IMG/VR virus record: IMGVR_UViG_3300037089_000136
Location: 1 to 45,141 of that record
Source of the DNA: a virus
Length of the DNA stretch: 45,141 bases
Reading direction: 5' to 3' (one strand)
A program made the translations under genes and the position numbers. Below the pieces are notes generated by a model. It did no database searches and was not told where the DNA came from. It saw nothing but the letters and a program-made list of their open reading frames with translations. This document shows, piece after piece, positions 8,104-15,023 of the stretch (position 1 is its first letter; the number at the start of each line of letters is the position of its first letter).

Positions 8104-9880
8104 GGGTCGTGCCTCCCTCGTTTTGCGGGTACTCCGCAGGATCGAACTCGTTGATCGGCAGCACCCACCGGGACTGGTCCTTGAACTTGGGGCCACGCAC
8201 CCGGATACTCTGCGCGCCGATTGCAGACAGCATCCCGGCGACAGCCTTGACGGAGAGGTTCTGGAAGGTCGTCTTGTTCACGTACACCTGCACGTCGGAC
8301 GCGCAGACGGTGATCTCGCCGTCCCTGACAAGCGGCTTCCTCTGTTCCTGGAGCCTCTGGCCCTCGATGGCCGGGATGAAGTTCGTCTCGGCCAGATAGT
8401 GCTGGAGGTACATCCTGGCCGCGCCCTCCCATTCCATCTCCTCCGTGCCGGTGACGATGATGCAGGCGTCGAGCATGGTCTGCGACAACGCCTCCCATTC
8501 CTTTGCTTTGATCTTCGGGATGATCCTGCCGACCGTGGCGGCGATGGCCGACCGCACCGACTCGTACGCGATGAGCTTGTTGACGTTGGCGAACTCGATC
8601 TTCTGCCCATCTGCCAACTCCATCCGGTACTGAGGCTCCTTGCCGGTGATCTTCACGAGGCGCGTGACCGGGATGGTCAGTGTCTGCGAGATCCGCTCGC
8701 ACAGGAGCGCCTTCTGCACCTCCGGGTCCGGGGGCGCGGCGGGCGCGTCCGGAGGCTTGGTGGTAGTGTCGGTCGCCTCCTGGCTCGCGGGCGCGGCAGG
8801 GGCACCCTGTGGCGCAGCCACGCCGGTCGTGGGCGGCGGGGCAAGCGCGCCCGGACTGACCGGTGCCGCCGCCGCGCTCCCGCCCGTGCGTTGTTCAGCC
8901 TTGGCGATGGTCCTCTGGTAGTAATCCAGCCGATTGCGCGCCTTGAGGTTGTGGGCCTTGCGGTGGTGGCAGATCAGGTCCACGATCTGCTGCTCCGACA
9001 GACCGGCGTCGATGCCGAAGCACGCCAGTGCCAGATCGTACCCGGACCCGCTCTGGTCCTTGAGGTCGTGACGCTGGCGGTTCCACGTGTTGCGGAACTT
9101 CATGTCCTCGCGCATCCACGCGTCGAGCATCTCCTTGGGGATGGTGGCGTTCGGGTCGATCGTAAGAGGCTTGTCCGCGAACCGCTCCTTCCACTCTCGC
9201 GCCGCGCGCTCCTCCTCCTCCGGGTCGGGAATCTGCGCGTCGTTAAGGTACTCCTCGAAGTCGGAGAGGTTGTAGAAGCGATCCGTCTGGTTGAAGACCG
9301 TCACGTCCTTCGGGTTGGCTGCGTCCTTGTGGTTCTGCGTGCCCGCGATCCGGAGGACGCGCGCCAGATCCGAGAGCCGGTCGTACACCCAGCCTTTCGC
9401 CGCCGACTTGAGGCGCAGCATCGTGTGCCAGCGGGCAACCAGGCGCGCAACGTCGGCGCGTTCCTGTTCGGTTTCGATGAGGTGCGGTTCCTTGAGCAGC
9501 CACCAGGCGTGCGCGCCGTTGCCGGTCGCGACGATGATGGTCGGCGGCATGTCCTTGGGCAGGACGGAGAGCGCGTCGGCCAGCGTGGTCGGAAGCGGCT
9601 TGTTGCCGTGCGCTTCCGACTTCAGATCCAGGTCGGTGCCGATGCCGCAGATGCCCGACACCTCCTCCGACTTGCACCGCCGCGCGGGACCGTGGTCCTC
9701 CTTCGAGAGTCCGACGCCGACGTACACGTCGAGATCTTTGGTAGTGGCCGCGGCGAACTCCGCAGCCTTGGTCACGTCGGTGAACCAGTGGGACCGCTTG
9801 TCCTGCAACGTCCAGATGAGGATGTACTGCTCTTCCGGCTTGTACTGCCACAGCAGTTCGAGAAAGGCGCGCGGCGTCAT
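8087..9880 (-). CDS. PrimPol/RepB-type (archaeo-eukaryotic) primase with C-terminal extension
   Basis: A 597-aa protein whose N-terminal ~300 residues read as an AEP-superfamily primase: GTDLDL with metal-binding D83 and D85, GNGAHAWWLL with H124 (the sxH motif), and RLSDLARVLRIAGTQNHK as the conserved Arg/Asn block. A Pro/Ala-rich linker (~390-440) leads to a C-terminal domain of ~150 residues that I cannot assign. The start at 9880 has GAGGAG upstream and overlaps the HD gene as ATGA. The family primes or extends DNA synthesis at phage and plasmid origins. Followed immediately by an SF1 helicase, it forms the likely replication-initiation module. No separate DNA polymerase is visible in the window. 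Confidence 0.82.
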   Translation of the reverse strand: MTPRAFLELLWQYKPEEQYILIWTLQDKRSHWFTDVTKAAEFAAATTKDLDVYVGVGLSKEDHGPARRCKSEEVSGICGIGTDLDLKSEAHGNKPLPTTLADALSVLPKDMPPTIIVATGNGAHAWWLLKEPHLIETEQERADVARLVARWHTMLRLKSAAKGWVYDRLSDLARVLRIAGTQNHKDAANPKDVTVFNQTDRFYNLSDFEEYLNDAQIPDPEEEERAAREWKERFADKPLTIDPNATIPKEMLDAWMREDMKFRNTWNRQRHDLKDQSGSGYDLALACFGIDAGLSEQQIVDLICHHRKAHNLKARNRLDYYQRTIAKAEQRTGGSAAAAPVSPGALAPPPTTGVAAPQGAPAAPASQEATDTTTKPPDAPAAPPDPEVQKALLCERISQTLTIPVTRLVKITGKEPQYRMELADGQKIEFANVNKLIAYESVRSAIAATVGRIIPKIKAKEWEALSQTMLDACIIVTGTEEMEWEGAARMYLQHYLAETNFIPAIEGQRLQEQRKPLVRDGEITVCASDVQVYVNKTTFQNLSVKAVAGMLSAIGAQSIRVRGPKFKDQSRWVLPINEFDPAEYPQNEGGTTHDTVN

Positions 9881-10416
9881 TTCGTCAACTCCTCGAAGCG
9901 ATCCAGGAACATCGACTCCGCGAAGGAGGGCGCCCAGGACGCGATGCGATAGTCGGAGAGCGGTTCGAAGCCGCACTCCAGCCTGATCCAGTCGGGGTCG
10001 TCCATCGTGGTCACGTCGCGGAACTCCGTGGCCAGGAGCCTCTTGTCCGCGATCTTCACGGACAACGGCATCTCCGGCCGGAGGTCGTACCGCGCGCAGA
10101 TCGCAGCCATAAGCAGGTCTTCCGTATCGCGATAGATGGACATCCTCGGGTCGTGCTTGAGCGGAGCGGGCATGTCGCAGATGTACGCCTCGCTCGCGTC
10201 GTGCAGGAGGCCCCACAAGGCGTCCTCGCGTGGCACGTGCTGGCTCACCAGGACGGAGTGCTGCGCCACTGAATAGAACCCCTCGGTGTGGCCCAGGAAC
10301 CGGCACATCTGCGAGAGCGAGTGCGCCACGTCGAAAATGCTGATCTCGTTGGGGCTGGGTTCGAGCGGGTGGACCAGCCGCCCGGTGTACGTCCGGAAAT
10401 AGGGGCGGCGCTTCAC
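9877..10416 (-). CDS. HD-domain phosphohydrolase (YfbR-like)
   Basis: A 179-aa HD hydrolase. FDVAHSLSQMCRFLGH and SVAQHSVLVSQHV supply the first His residues, LLHDASEAYICDMPAPLK is the HD motif with its downstream metal ligands, and KIADKRLLATE fits the last Asp. YfbR-type enzymes dephosphorylate deoxynucleoside monophosphates, and phage copies are thought to tune nucleotide pools. The substrate here is inferred. The likely start is the GTG at 10416, which overlaps the upstream stop as GTGA with GGGAGG five bases before it; a GTG two codons earlier is possible. Confidence 0.85.
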   Translation of the reverse strand: MKRRPYFRTYTGRLVHPLEPSPNEISIFDVAHSLSQMCRFLGHTEGFYSVAQHSVLVSQHVPREDALWGLLHDASEAYICDMPAPLKHDPRMSIYRDTEDLLMAAICARYDLRPEMPLSVKIADKRLLATEFRDVTTMDDPDWIRLECGFEPLSDYRIASWAPSFAESMFLDRFEELTK

Positions 10417-10556
10417 GAGCACCTCCCGGCGCGCCGGAGTTTCCGCACATACTGCTTCACAGCGTCTTCGAGCGTGAACAGCCGCACGCTGCCGAGGCTC
10501 CAGTCCTCACCGACCGGGTTCCCGCCCATCCAAATCGAGATCATCGAGTCTTCCAT
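10413..10556 (-). CDS. small phage protein, unknown function
   Basis: A 47-aa protein (MEDSMISIWMGG...KLRRAGRCS) starting at the ATG at 10556, preceded by AAGGGA at good spacing. It overlaps the 3' end of the upstream gene by 50 bp and ends in a GTGA overlap with the HD gene. A longer frame to 10619 exists but would lie deeper in the neighbour. The C-terminal half (LFTLEDAVKQYVRKLRR) predicts a basic amphipathic helix. No family is recognised. Existence is supported by its Shine-Dalgarno and the stop-start coupling. Confidence 0.55.
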   Translation of the reverse strand: MEDSMISIWMGGNPVGEDWSLGSVRLFTLEDAVKQYVRKLRRAGRCS

Positions 10557-11049
10557 TGCCAGTCCCTTTTTCAACGGTTGAATCTTTCGGATATAGATCC
10601 GCGGCTTCTGCCCTTCCATCGCGTCCCTTCTCCGCGCGCCAGCCGCCGCCAGCCGCGCCGTACCACTGCTCTGCCGTCCGGATGGCGTGTTCCACGTACG
10701 GCGTGGCGAAGTCGCGCCGCCGCCCGTTCGACTTCCTCGATCCCACGAACATCAGCCATCGCTCGCCGTCCTTCACCAGCCAGACCCTCGTGCCGCCGCA
10801 CTCTCCGGCGACGCACGTCGCGTCGGCGGGGATCGCGGGCTTCGCGTCCTGCTGCTTCTCCTCGCGAAGGATGGGCGCGTTCGCCAGCCATCGGTCATAC
10901 GCCACCCACCGCTCGCCGTTCCAGACGGTCAGGGTGGCGTCGTCCATCGGCGCGTCCGGAGAGATCTGGTCAAGCAAGGACGCCTGGCGCTGCGGTTCCG
11001 GGTTCGTCTGCTTCTCGCGGAGGAGGCGCAACGCCTCGCGCCCGTACAT
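10507..11049 (-). CDS. hypothetical phage protein
   Basis: A 180-aa protein from the ATG at 11049, with GGAGG upstream and a one-base TGATG overlap with the preceding zinc-ribbon gene. The middle contains two short beta-rich repeats, 'VWNGERWVAYDRWL' and 'VWLVKDGERWLMFVG', followed by 'DFATPYVEHAIRTAEQWYG'. The last ~50 residues are charged and probably disordered. I do not recognise a family. Its place among replication and methylation genes suggests an accessory early function. Confidence 0.7.
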   Translation of the reverse strand: MYGREALRLLREKQTNPEPQRQASLLDQISPDAPMDDATLTVWNGERWVAYDRWLANAPILREEKQQDAKPAIPADATCVAGECGGTRVWLVKDGERWLMFVGSRKSNGRRRDFATPYVEHAIRTAEQWYGAAGGGWRAEKGRDGRAEAADLYPKDSTVEKGTGNGRLDDLDLDGREPGR

Positions 11050-11213
11050 CACGCAGCCTCCAGTTCGCGGTCGGTGAACCGCGCACCGCATGCGGGGCAG
11101 TCCCACCATTCGTCGTGGAAGATCTCGTACGGCCCGCACTCCAGTCCGTGCGTCTCGATGCTGTCCGCTTCCTGGAACCGTACCTGTGCCTCGCCGCATT
11201 CGGGGCAGATCAT
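11049..11213 (-). CDS. zinc-ribbon small protein
   Basis: A 54-aa protein starting at the ATG at 11213, which overlaps the methyltransferase stop as ATGA and has GGGAGG just upstream. It has two CxxC knuckles, CPEC at residues 3-6 and CPAC near 39-42, with C and H residues between (HGLECGPYEIFHDEWWDC), so it should bind zinc. Proteins of this size and layout are common in phage early operons and usually bind nucleic acid or protein. It is one of four small Cys-rich proteins in this operon. Confidence 0.75.
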   Translation of the reverse strand: MICPECGEAQVRFQEADSIETHGLECGPYEIFHDEWWDCPACGARFTDRELEAA

Positions 11214-12616
11214 GCCGCCTCCCGAAGCACGCGATCCACGTGGTCGATCCGGGCGCCGATCCACCGCATGACCGGCACCGCCATCGAGTTGCCGATGGCT
11301 TTGTAGCGCGGGCCGTCCGGGGTCGCGCCGTAGAGTTTCGCCCGCTCAATCGAGATGCCGAGGTACTCAGCCATCTCGACAATTTCGTAGGGCTTGAGCT
11401 TGATGCTGTAACCGGGGATGAGCGTGTGGTCGTCGGGGAAGCCCTGCAACCGCTCGCACTCGCGCGGGGTAAGCCGCCGCACCGCCACCCAGGACGCCAG
11501 CAGGGGCGCGCCGTCGCCACGTCCGGACGTACCGGACTGCGCCTTGAGCGGAGGCGCCACCACGTCCGGAGCACCGCGCCCGTTGCGCGCATACCGCGCC
11601 TCGAAGACCATCGGCACGGTGTTGCCGCCATCGGTGGACGTGATGGGCGGCGCGACCTCGCGCGGGACGAATCCGTCCTGCCCGCAACCACGGAACGCGA
11701 CCGCCAGTTGGCCCCCGGCGTTGGGGTGCGACTCGTCGTGCCCCATCGCCCGGAGCGTGGGCGACACGTCCTCCGATGCGTCCGCGCCGTAATCCTTGCA
11801 GGAGAACGCGACCGCTAGCGGGATGCCCTTGCCGGAGCCATCCTCCGTGGCGTCGAAGCCCTCGCCACGCAGGGTGTGGGCGACGAGGTTGTGGTACTCA
11901 CTTCCGGACGGCCCGCTGCCCCGCTTGGCCCACTTCGCGCTTACGGAGTGGCCAACAACGGCGGCGGGGAGGATATGACCGGCCTGAGCCTGTTTGGGAT
12001 CGCCGCCACACGTTCCAAGGCTGTTCGCAGTAATGGCGGTAACGATCTCCCCCGTTTTTCGGCGCGGCGCAAGATCCCGGCGCAGGCTTTCGCGCTCAAA
12101 AAGTACCGCAGCGGGAGCCTGCCACCCTCCAAGATGTGCAACAACGAAGACGCGACGACGGCGCTGGGGCACTCCGAAGAACTGAGCGTCCAGAACTCTG
12201 TAAGCGACCCCGTACCCGAGGTCTGCCAGTGTCCGGAGGACGGTGCCAAACGTCCGTCCTCCGTCGATGGACAGCACTCCGGGGACGTTCTCCCAGACGA
12301 CCCATCGCGGTCGAGCGCGAGCAGCCAATCGGAGAAACTCCAGCGTGAGGTTGCCACGCGGGTCATCCAGTCCAAGCCGGTGGCCAGCGAGGGAGAAGGA
12401 CTGGCAAGGGGTTCCTCCCACGAGAACATCAATTGCTCCTGCGGCGGCGGCGTCGATCTGCGTGAAATCGCCAAAGTTCCTCACCTCCGGATAGCGATGC
12501 GCCAGGACCGCGCTCGCGAACTTGTCGATCTCCGCGTACCAGGCCGCGCGCCAGCCAAGAGGGTGCCACGCGACGGTCGCAGCCTCGATGCCCGAGCAGA
12601 CGGAGCCATAGATCAT
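11210..12616 (-). CDS. phage DNA (cytosine-5) methyltransferase
   Basis: A 468-aa C5 methyltransferase. Motif I is GSVCSGIEAAT, motif IV is GGTPCQSFS with the catalytic Cys, VI is WENVPGV, VIII is PQRRRRVF, IX is RRLTPRECERLQGFPDDH and X is YKAIGNSMAVPV. The target-recognition region (~190-400) is long and Gly-rich, as in many phage orphan methylases. The ATG at 12616 overlaps the upstream PAPS-reductase-like gene as ATGA. Such enzymes probably mask phage DNA from host restriction. No cognate restriction gene is adjacent. Its 5' third overlaps a plausible second gene in another frame (11941-12429), and the codons at that point are unusually AT-rich for this gene. Confidence 0.94.
   Translation of the reverse strand: MIYGSVCSGIEAATVAWHPLGWRAAWYAEIDKFASAVLAHRYPEVRNFGDFTQIDAAAAGAIDVLVGGTPCQSFSLAGHRLGLDDPRGNLTLEFLRLAARARPRWVVWENVPGVLSIDGGRTFGTVLRTLADLGYGVAYRVLDAQFFGVPQRRRRVFVVAHLGGWQAPAAVLFERESLRRDLAPRRKTGEIVTAITANSLGTCGGDPKQAQAGHILPAAVVGHSVSAKWAKRGSGPSGSEYHNLVAHTLRGEGFDATEDGSGKGIPLAVAFSCKDYGADASEDVSPTLRAMGHDESHPNAGGQLAVAFRGCGQDGFVPREVAPPITSTDGGNTVPMVFEARYARNGRGAPDVVAPPLKAQSGTSGRGDGAPLLASWVAVRRLTPRECERLQGFPDDHTLIPGYSIKLKPYEIVEMAEYLGISIERAKLYGATPDGPRYKAIGNSMAVPVMRWIGARIDHVDRVLREAA
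11941..12429 (-). CDS. overlapping gene inside the phage m5C methyltransferase (alternative frame)
   Basis: A 162-aa frame (MFSWEEPLASPSPSLATG..., later SAKACAGILRRAEKRG) wholly within the methyltransferase, same strand, different frame. Its ATG at 12429 is preceded by CAGGAG with a six-base spacer, the optimum. In the methyltransferase frame this stretch is GGA GCA ATT GAT GTT, AT-leaning codons in a gene that otherwise prefers G/C third positions, as if the site were kept for a second start. From memory, proteins beginning MF.WEEP and containing ACAGILRRAEKRG are annotated beside or inside many phage cytosine methylase genes. Part of that conservation could be a by-product of methylase conservation. 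Function is unknown; a regulator or partner of the methylase is a guess. Confidence 0.55.
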   Translation of the reverse strand: MFSWEEPLASPSPSLATGLDWMTRVATSRWSFSDWLLALDRDGSSGRTSPECCPSTEDGRLAPSSGHWQTSGTGSLTEFWTLSSSECPSAVVASSLLHILEGGRLPLRYFLSAKACAGILRRAEKRGRSLPPLLRTALERVAAIPNRLRPVISSPPPLLATP

Positions 12617-13467
12617 ACGCCGCACATCCCGATGCACTCGTTGTCCCAGGTGGGATCGAGCAACAACTGGCGGCGGTCCACGCCGTCGAGGTCTGCGCTC
12701 CGAAGCGGAATGCACTCCCGGTAAACGTAGAGTTTCTGATCGAGGCCGCGGTTGACTATGTTGCCGGGAATCCGAAGCGCATCATCGATCTCGACCGCCC
12801 GCGCCCATCCATCCGGGTCCGTGTCCCGCAGGTGCTTCCATTCGGCGTTCGACTTGAACGGGCAGAACACGCAGGCAGAGCGCGGGACAGCGTGCGGCAC
12901 ATTCTCCTGGAGCCAGGCGATGCAGTCCTTGCGCGTCATGCGGCGGTCGAGCAGCGGGAAGACCGGCTGGAACTTCGACTCGCCGGTGATCCACCGTTCG
13001 TAGATCCTGCTGGCGCGGCTTCGCTCGTCAAACGAGATTCCGAAAGCCTGAGTCACCTGGACGCTCTTCGGAATCCGCTGCCTCGGCATCAGCCCGATAA
13101 CCTCGCGCCGGATGTACCTCTCGATCACGCGCACCTTGTACTCGTAGGTGCATTGACGCCGCACGATACCCGACTGCGACCCTTCTTTCGCTGCCGTGTA
13201 TGCCGGGATGGATGCGAACCGCTGCTTCGTGGAGTTCTCGCCGCGCAGGAGGTCGTCGCCCAACCTGCTACCGATGCTCCGAACAATGATCTGCGGTCCT
13301 TTCAAGGACTGGAGCCACGCAAGGTGCCGGTACACTCCCGCAGGTTCCTCGCCCGTGTCTGCAAAGACGGCAACCTCAATCTGCGGCATGATCTCGCCAC
13401 GCATGTAAGCGAGGTACACCCACGTGGACTGAACGCCCGCGCCGAGGTTCAGAACGTGATGGCTCAC
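12613..13467 (-). CDS. PAPS-reductase/PP-loop ATPase family phage protein
   Basis: A 284-aa protein of the phosphoadenosine-phosphosulfate reductase-like N-type ATP pyrophosphatase superfamily. The PP-loop is LNLGAGVQST at residues ~6-15, a variant of SGGxxS; the acceptor region VAVFADTGEEP follows, and a conserved CVFCPF cysteine pair sits near residue 200. It begins at a GTG at 13467 that overlaps the upstream stop as GTGA. Relatives include sulfate-assimilation reductases, DndC of DNA phosphorothioation and tRNA thiolation enzymes. Phage copies are usually next to methylases and of unproven function. Adjacency to the m5C methyltransferase makes nucleic-acid modification a reasonable hypothesis. 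Confidence 0.85.
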   Translation of the reverse strand: MSHHVLNLGAGVQSTWVYLAYMRGEIMPQIEVAVFADTGEEPAGVYRHLAWLQSLKGPQIIVRSIGSRLGDDLLRGENSTKQRFASIPAYTAAKEGSQSGIVRRQCTYEYKVRVIERYIRREVIGLMPRQRIPKSVQVTQAFGISFDERSRASRIYERWITGESKFQPVFPLLDRRMTRKDCIAWLQENVPHAVPRSACVFCPFKSNAEWKHLRDTDPDGWARAVEIDDALRIPGNIVNRGLDQKLYVYRECIPLRSADLDGVDRRQLLLDPTWDNECIGMCGV

Positions 13468-13940
13468 TCGGCACGCCCCGTCCACGGACTCGCAGTCCAC
13501 TTGCACCCGTGGCAACAGGCGCACTCGCGCGGCAAGCCGGAGTCGGCCCACCTATAAACGAACCGCCCACAGGCCGCGCACGTCCACTTCAGGAACGCGC
13601 CAGGAGCCGGGTCAAACGCGGTGCGCAACCGCACCCGCGAGATCGCTTCCTCGCTCGCCTTTACACGCCGCATCCCGTCCTTGCAACGGTGATGCCTCTG
13701 CGTGTGCTCCTTCACCGCCTCCGCCGACCCCAGATGGCGACCACACGCGCCGCATTCGAAGTTGCACGGCCCATCGCCAGCGCGGAAAGCCACTGGAACG
13801 CGCCGGGGCGCAATCGGAACGAGCCGTTCGTAAGGCTCCGACGAATCGCGGAACTCGAAGTAAATGCTCCTGCGCCGCAGCATGACGACCCTTGGGGAAC
13901 GCAAGGCACGGTCGATCCGATCCAACTCGTCCGCGAACAT
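13464..13940 (-). CDS. Cys/His-rich zinc-finger-like protein
   Basis: A 158-aa protein from the ATG at 13940, preceded by AGGAGG and joined to the VRR-NUC gene by a TGATG overlap. It contains a C2H2-like finger (CGACGRHLGSAEAVKEHTQRHH, shown only as spacing C-x2-C-x12-H-x4-H), then WTCAACGRF and ECACCHGC, which make a second Cys4 site. The N-terminal 60 residues form no recognised domain. DNA or RNA binding is likely from the fingers; no family is recognised. Confidence 0.7.
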   Translation of the reverse strand: MFADELDRIDRALRSPRVVMLRRRSIYFEFRDSSEPYERLVPIAPRRVPVAFRAGDGPCNFECGACGRHLGSAEAVKEHTQRHHRCKDGMRRVKASEEAISRVRLRTAFDPAPGAFLKWTCAACGRFVYRWADSGLPRECACCHGCKWTASPWTGRAE

Positions 13941-14359
13941 CACGCAACCTCCTGGTTGAAGTGGCGATGGCCGCAGCGAGGACATCGGTCGGGCGCGTCG
14001 TAACCGCGCCACGTGTAATCCATGCAAGCCGCGCAGGTCCACAGCGGTTCGGCCTGCCGGAGACCGAGGATCATCAACGCCTCCTCCGGGCTGTGCGCCA
14101 CGCCGGCGATCGCCTTGCCGTGGAGCTCCCACTCCTGCAACCGCTGGGACTGAAGCGGCGTCAGGCGCGCGGAGTGATCGTCCGGACGCTTGACCTCGAT
14201 TTCAAAGTGGCGGCCGTTGATGCTGCCATAAAGGTCCGGGTCGCCCGCCACACCCATCGCGGTGCCGTGGCGCTTCCTTACGACGATGCCGGGGAACTGC
14301 CGGAGCGCCGCCATGATCCGGTTGACGACGGTTTTCTCAAGGACCGGCTGCTGTCTCAT
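13940..14359 (-). CDS. VRR-NUC domain nuclease with C-terminal zinc ribbon
   Basis: A 139-aa VRR-NUC (PD-(D/E)xK fold) nuclease. GDPDLYGSI carries the catalytic Asp, FEIEVKRPDD supplies the ExK, and SARLTPLQSQRLQEW is the family's Gln-containing helix. A C-terminal ribbon (CAACM...CPRCGHRH) binds zinc. The ATG at 14359 has GGAGG eight bases upstream and overlaps the stop of the 57-aa gene as ATGA. Small stand-alone phage VRR-NUC proteins are thought to cut branched DNA such as Holliday junctions. Role here is inferred. Confidence 0.9.
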   Translation of the reverse strand: MRQQPVLEKTVVNRIMAALRQFPGIVVRKRHGTAMGVAGDPDLYGSINGRHFEIEVKRPDDHSARLTPLQSQRLQEWELHGKAIAGVAHSPEEALMILGLRQAEPLWTCAACMDYTWRGYDAPDRCPRCGHRHFNQEVA

Positions 14360-14529
14360 GCACGGACCTCCGCGAGCTTCTGCTCCGGCGCAAGCTTCCC
14401 GAACTGGACGGGCGACTCCCGCCGCGCGCCGCACTTCGAGCACGTCTGCACATCGACGTTGCGCTTGCCGTCGAACTCGGGCCACCGTTGCGGGAAGCCC
14501 CAGGAGTGCGAGCACTTGAAGATGCCCAT
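14356..14529 (-). CDS. 57-aa zinc-binding phage protein
   Basis: A short gene from the ATG at 14529 to a TGA that overlaps the VRR-NUC start. The product begins MGIFKCSHSWGFPQRW and continues to a second knuckle CSKCGARRES, so C6/H8 and C30/C33 could chelate one zinc. GGAGG lies ten bases before the start, and the gene begins 2 bp after the preceding stop. Although small, the tight packing and the paired metal ligands support it as real. Function is unknown. Confidence 0.65.
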   Translation of the reverse strand: MGIFKCSHSWGFPQRWPEFDGKRNVDVQTCSKCGARRESPVQFGKLAPEQKLAEVRA

Positions 14530-14531
14530 GA

Positions 14532-15023
14532 CTACTTGCCCTCCGGCTTCCGGTACACGGTGTTCTCGCGCCCGCGCCCCTGCTTCACCACTTCGAGGTC
14601 GCCGCCCTTGGCCATCGAAGAGAGCGCGAGGCTGATACTCGCCTTGCGCTGCTTCTCAAACTCGGGGTGCCGGAGCTTCGGGTTCGACGGCGTGTGCTCG
14701 ATGCTCTTGGTGAACACGTCGTGGACGGTGAACTGGTGGCCAGTACCCATCGCCGCCACGTACTCGCGGACCCGCTGCATCCCGACGTAATGCTTCTCGC
14801 CCGCCGCGCCGCTATTGCCGTTGGGCGGCGGCACGCCGCTCTGCACCGCCAGGCCGACCACCACGTCCTGCATCAACTCCTGGGTAGCCGGGTCTTCGAG
14901 CAGGTAATACATCGACTCCAACTTGCCGATCTTCTGCTCCTCCGCTTCCGCCTGCCGGAGGTACGCGTCCCGCTGTTCCTGGGTCTGCGAGATGCGTTCG
15001 AGGATGTTTTCAAGAACGTCCAC
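14532..15023 (-). CDS. phage protein with N-terminal coiled coil
   Basis: A 163-aa protein starting at a GTG at 15023, preceded by AGGAGG. Residues 1-45 are heptad-rich and strongly charged (ILERISQTQEQRDAYLRQAEAEEQ), predicting a coiled coil. The C-terminal ~75 residues (VHDVFTKSIEH, KASISLALSSMAKGGDLEVVKQG, ENTVYRK) read as a winged-helix-like DNA-binding fold, with the last strands forming the wing. The 5' end overlaps the HhH gene by 14 bp. No named family is recognised. A regulatory or DNA-structuring early function is likely. Confidence 0.75.
   Translation of the reverse strand: MDVLENILERISQTQEQRDAYLRQAEAEEQKIGKLESMYYLLEDPATQELMQDVVVGLAVQSGVPPPNGNSGAAGEKHYVGMQRVREYVAAMGTGHQFTVHDVFTKSIEHTPSNPKLRHPEFEKQRKASISLALSSMAKGGDLEVVKQGRGRENTVYRKPEGK

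Noticed and set aside
7385-9952. 855-codon plus-strand open frame, and similar long ones at 15909-18491, 18823-20595, 25013-27121, 29284-30840 and 32569-34614
   Set aside because: They lie antisense to well-supported genes, have Arg/Pro/His-rich compositions typical of GC-rich shadow frames and match no family.
8104-10450. Extended starts placing the primase and helicase N-termini far upstream
   Set aside because: Extensions are shadow translations of neighbouring genes; the chosen ATGs have good SDs and ATGA-type junctions.
11367-11687. Further alternative minus frames inside the methyltransferase (e.g. 11367-11687)
   Set aside because: They lack the strong SD and start and the codon anomaly seen for 11941-12429, and look like low-complexity shadow frames.
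10507-11691. Long minus-strand extension of the 180-aa protein upstream to 11691
   Set aside because: The extension covers the zinc-ribbon and methyltransferase genes; the ATG at 11049 with GGAGG fits the operon overlaps.
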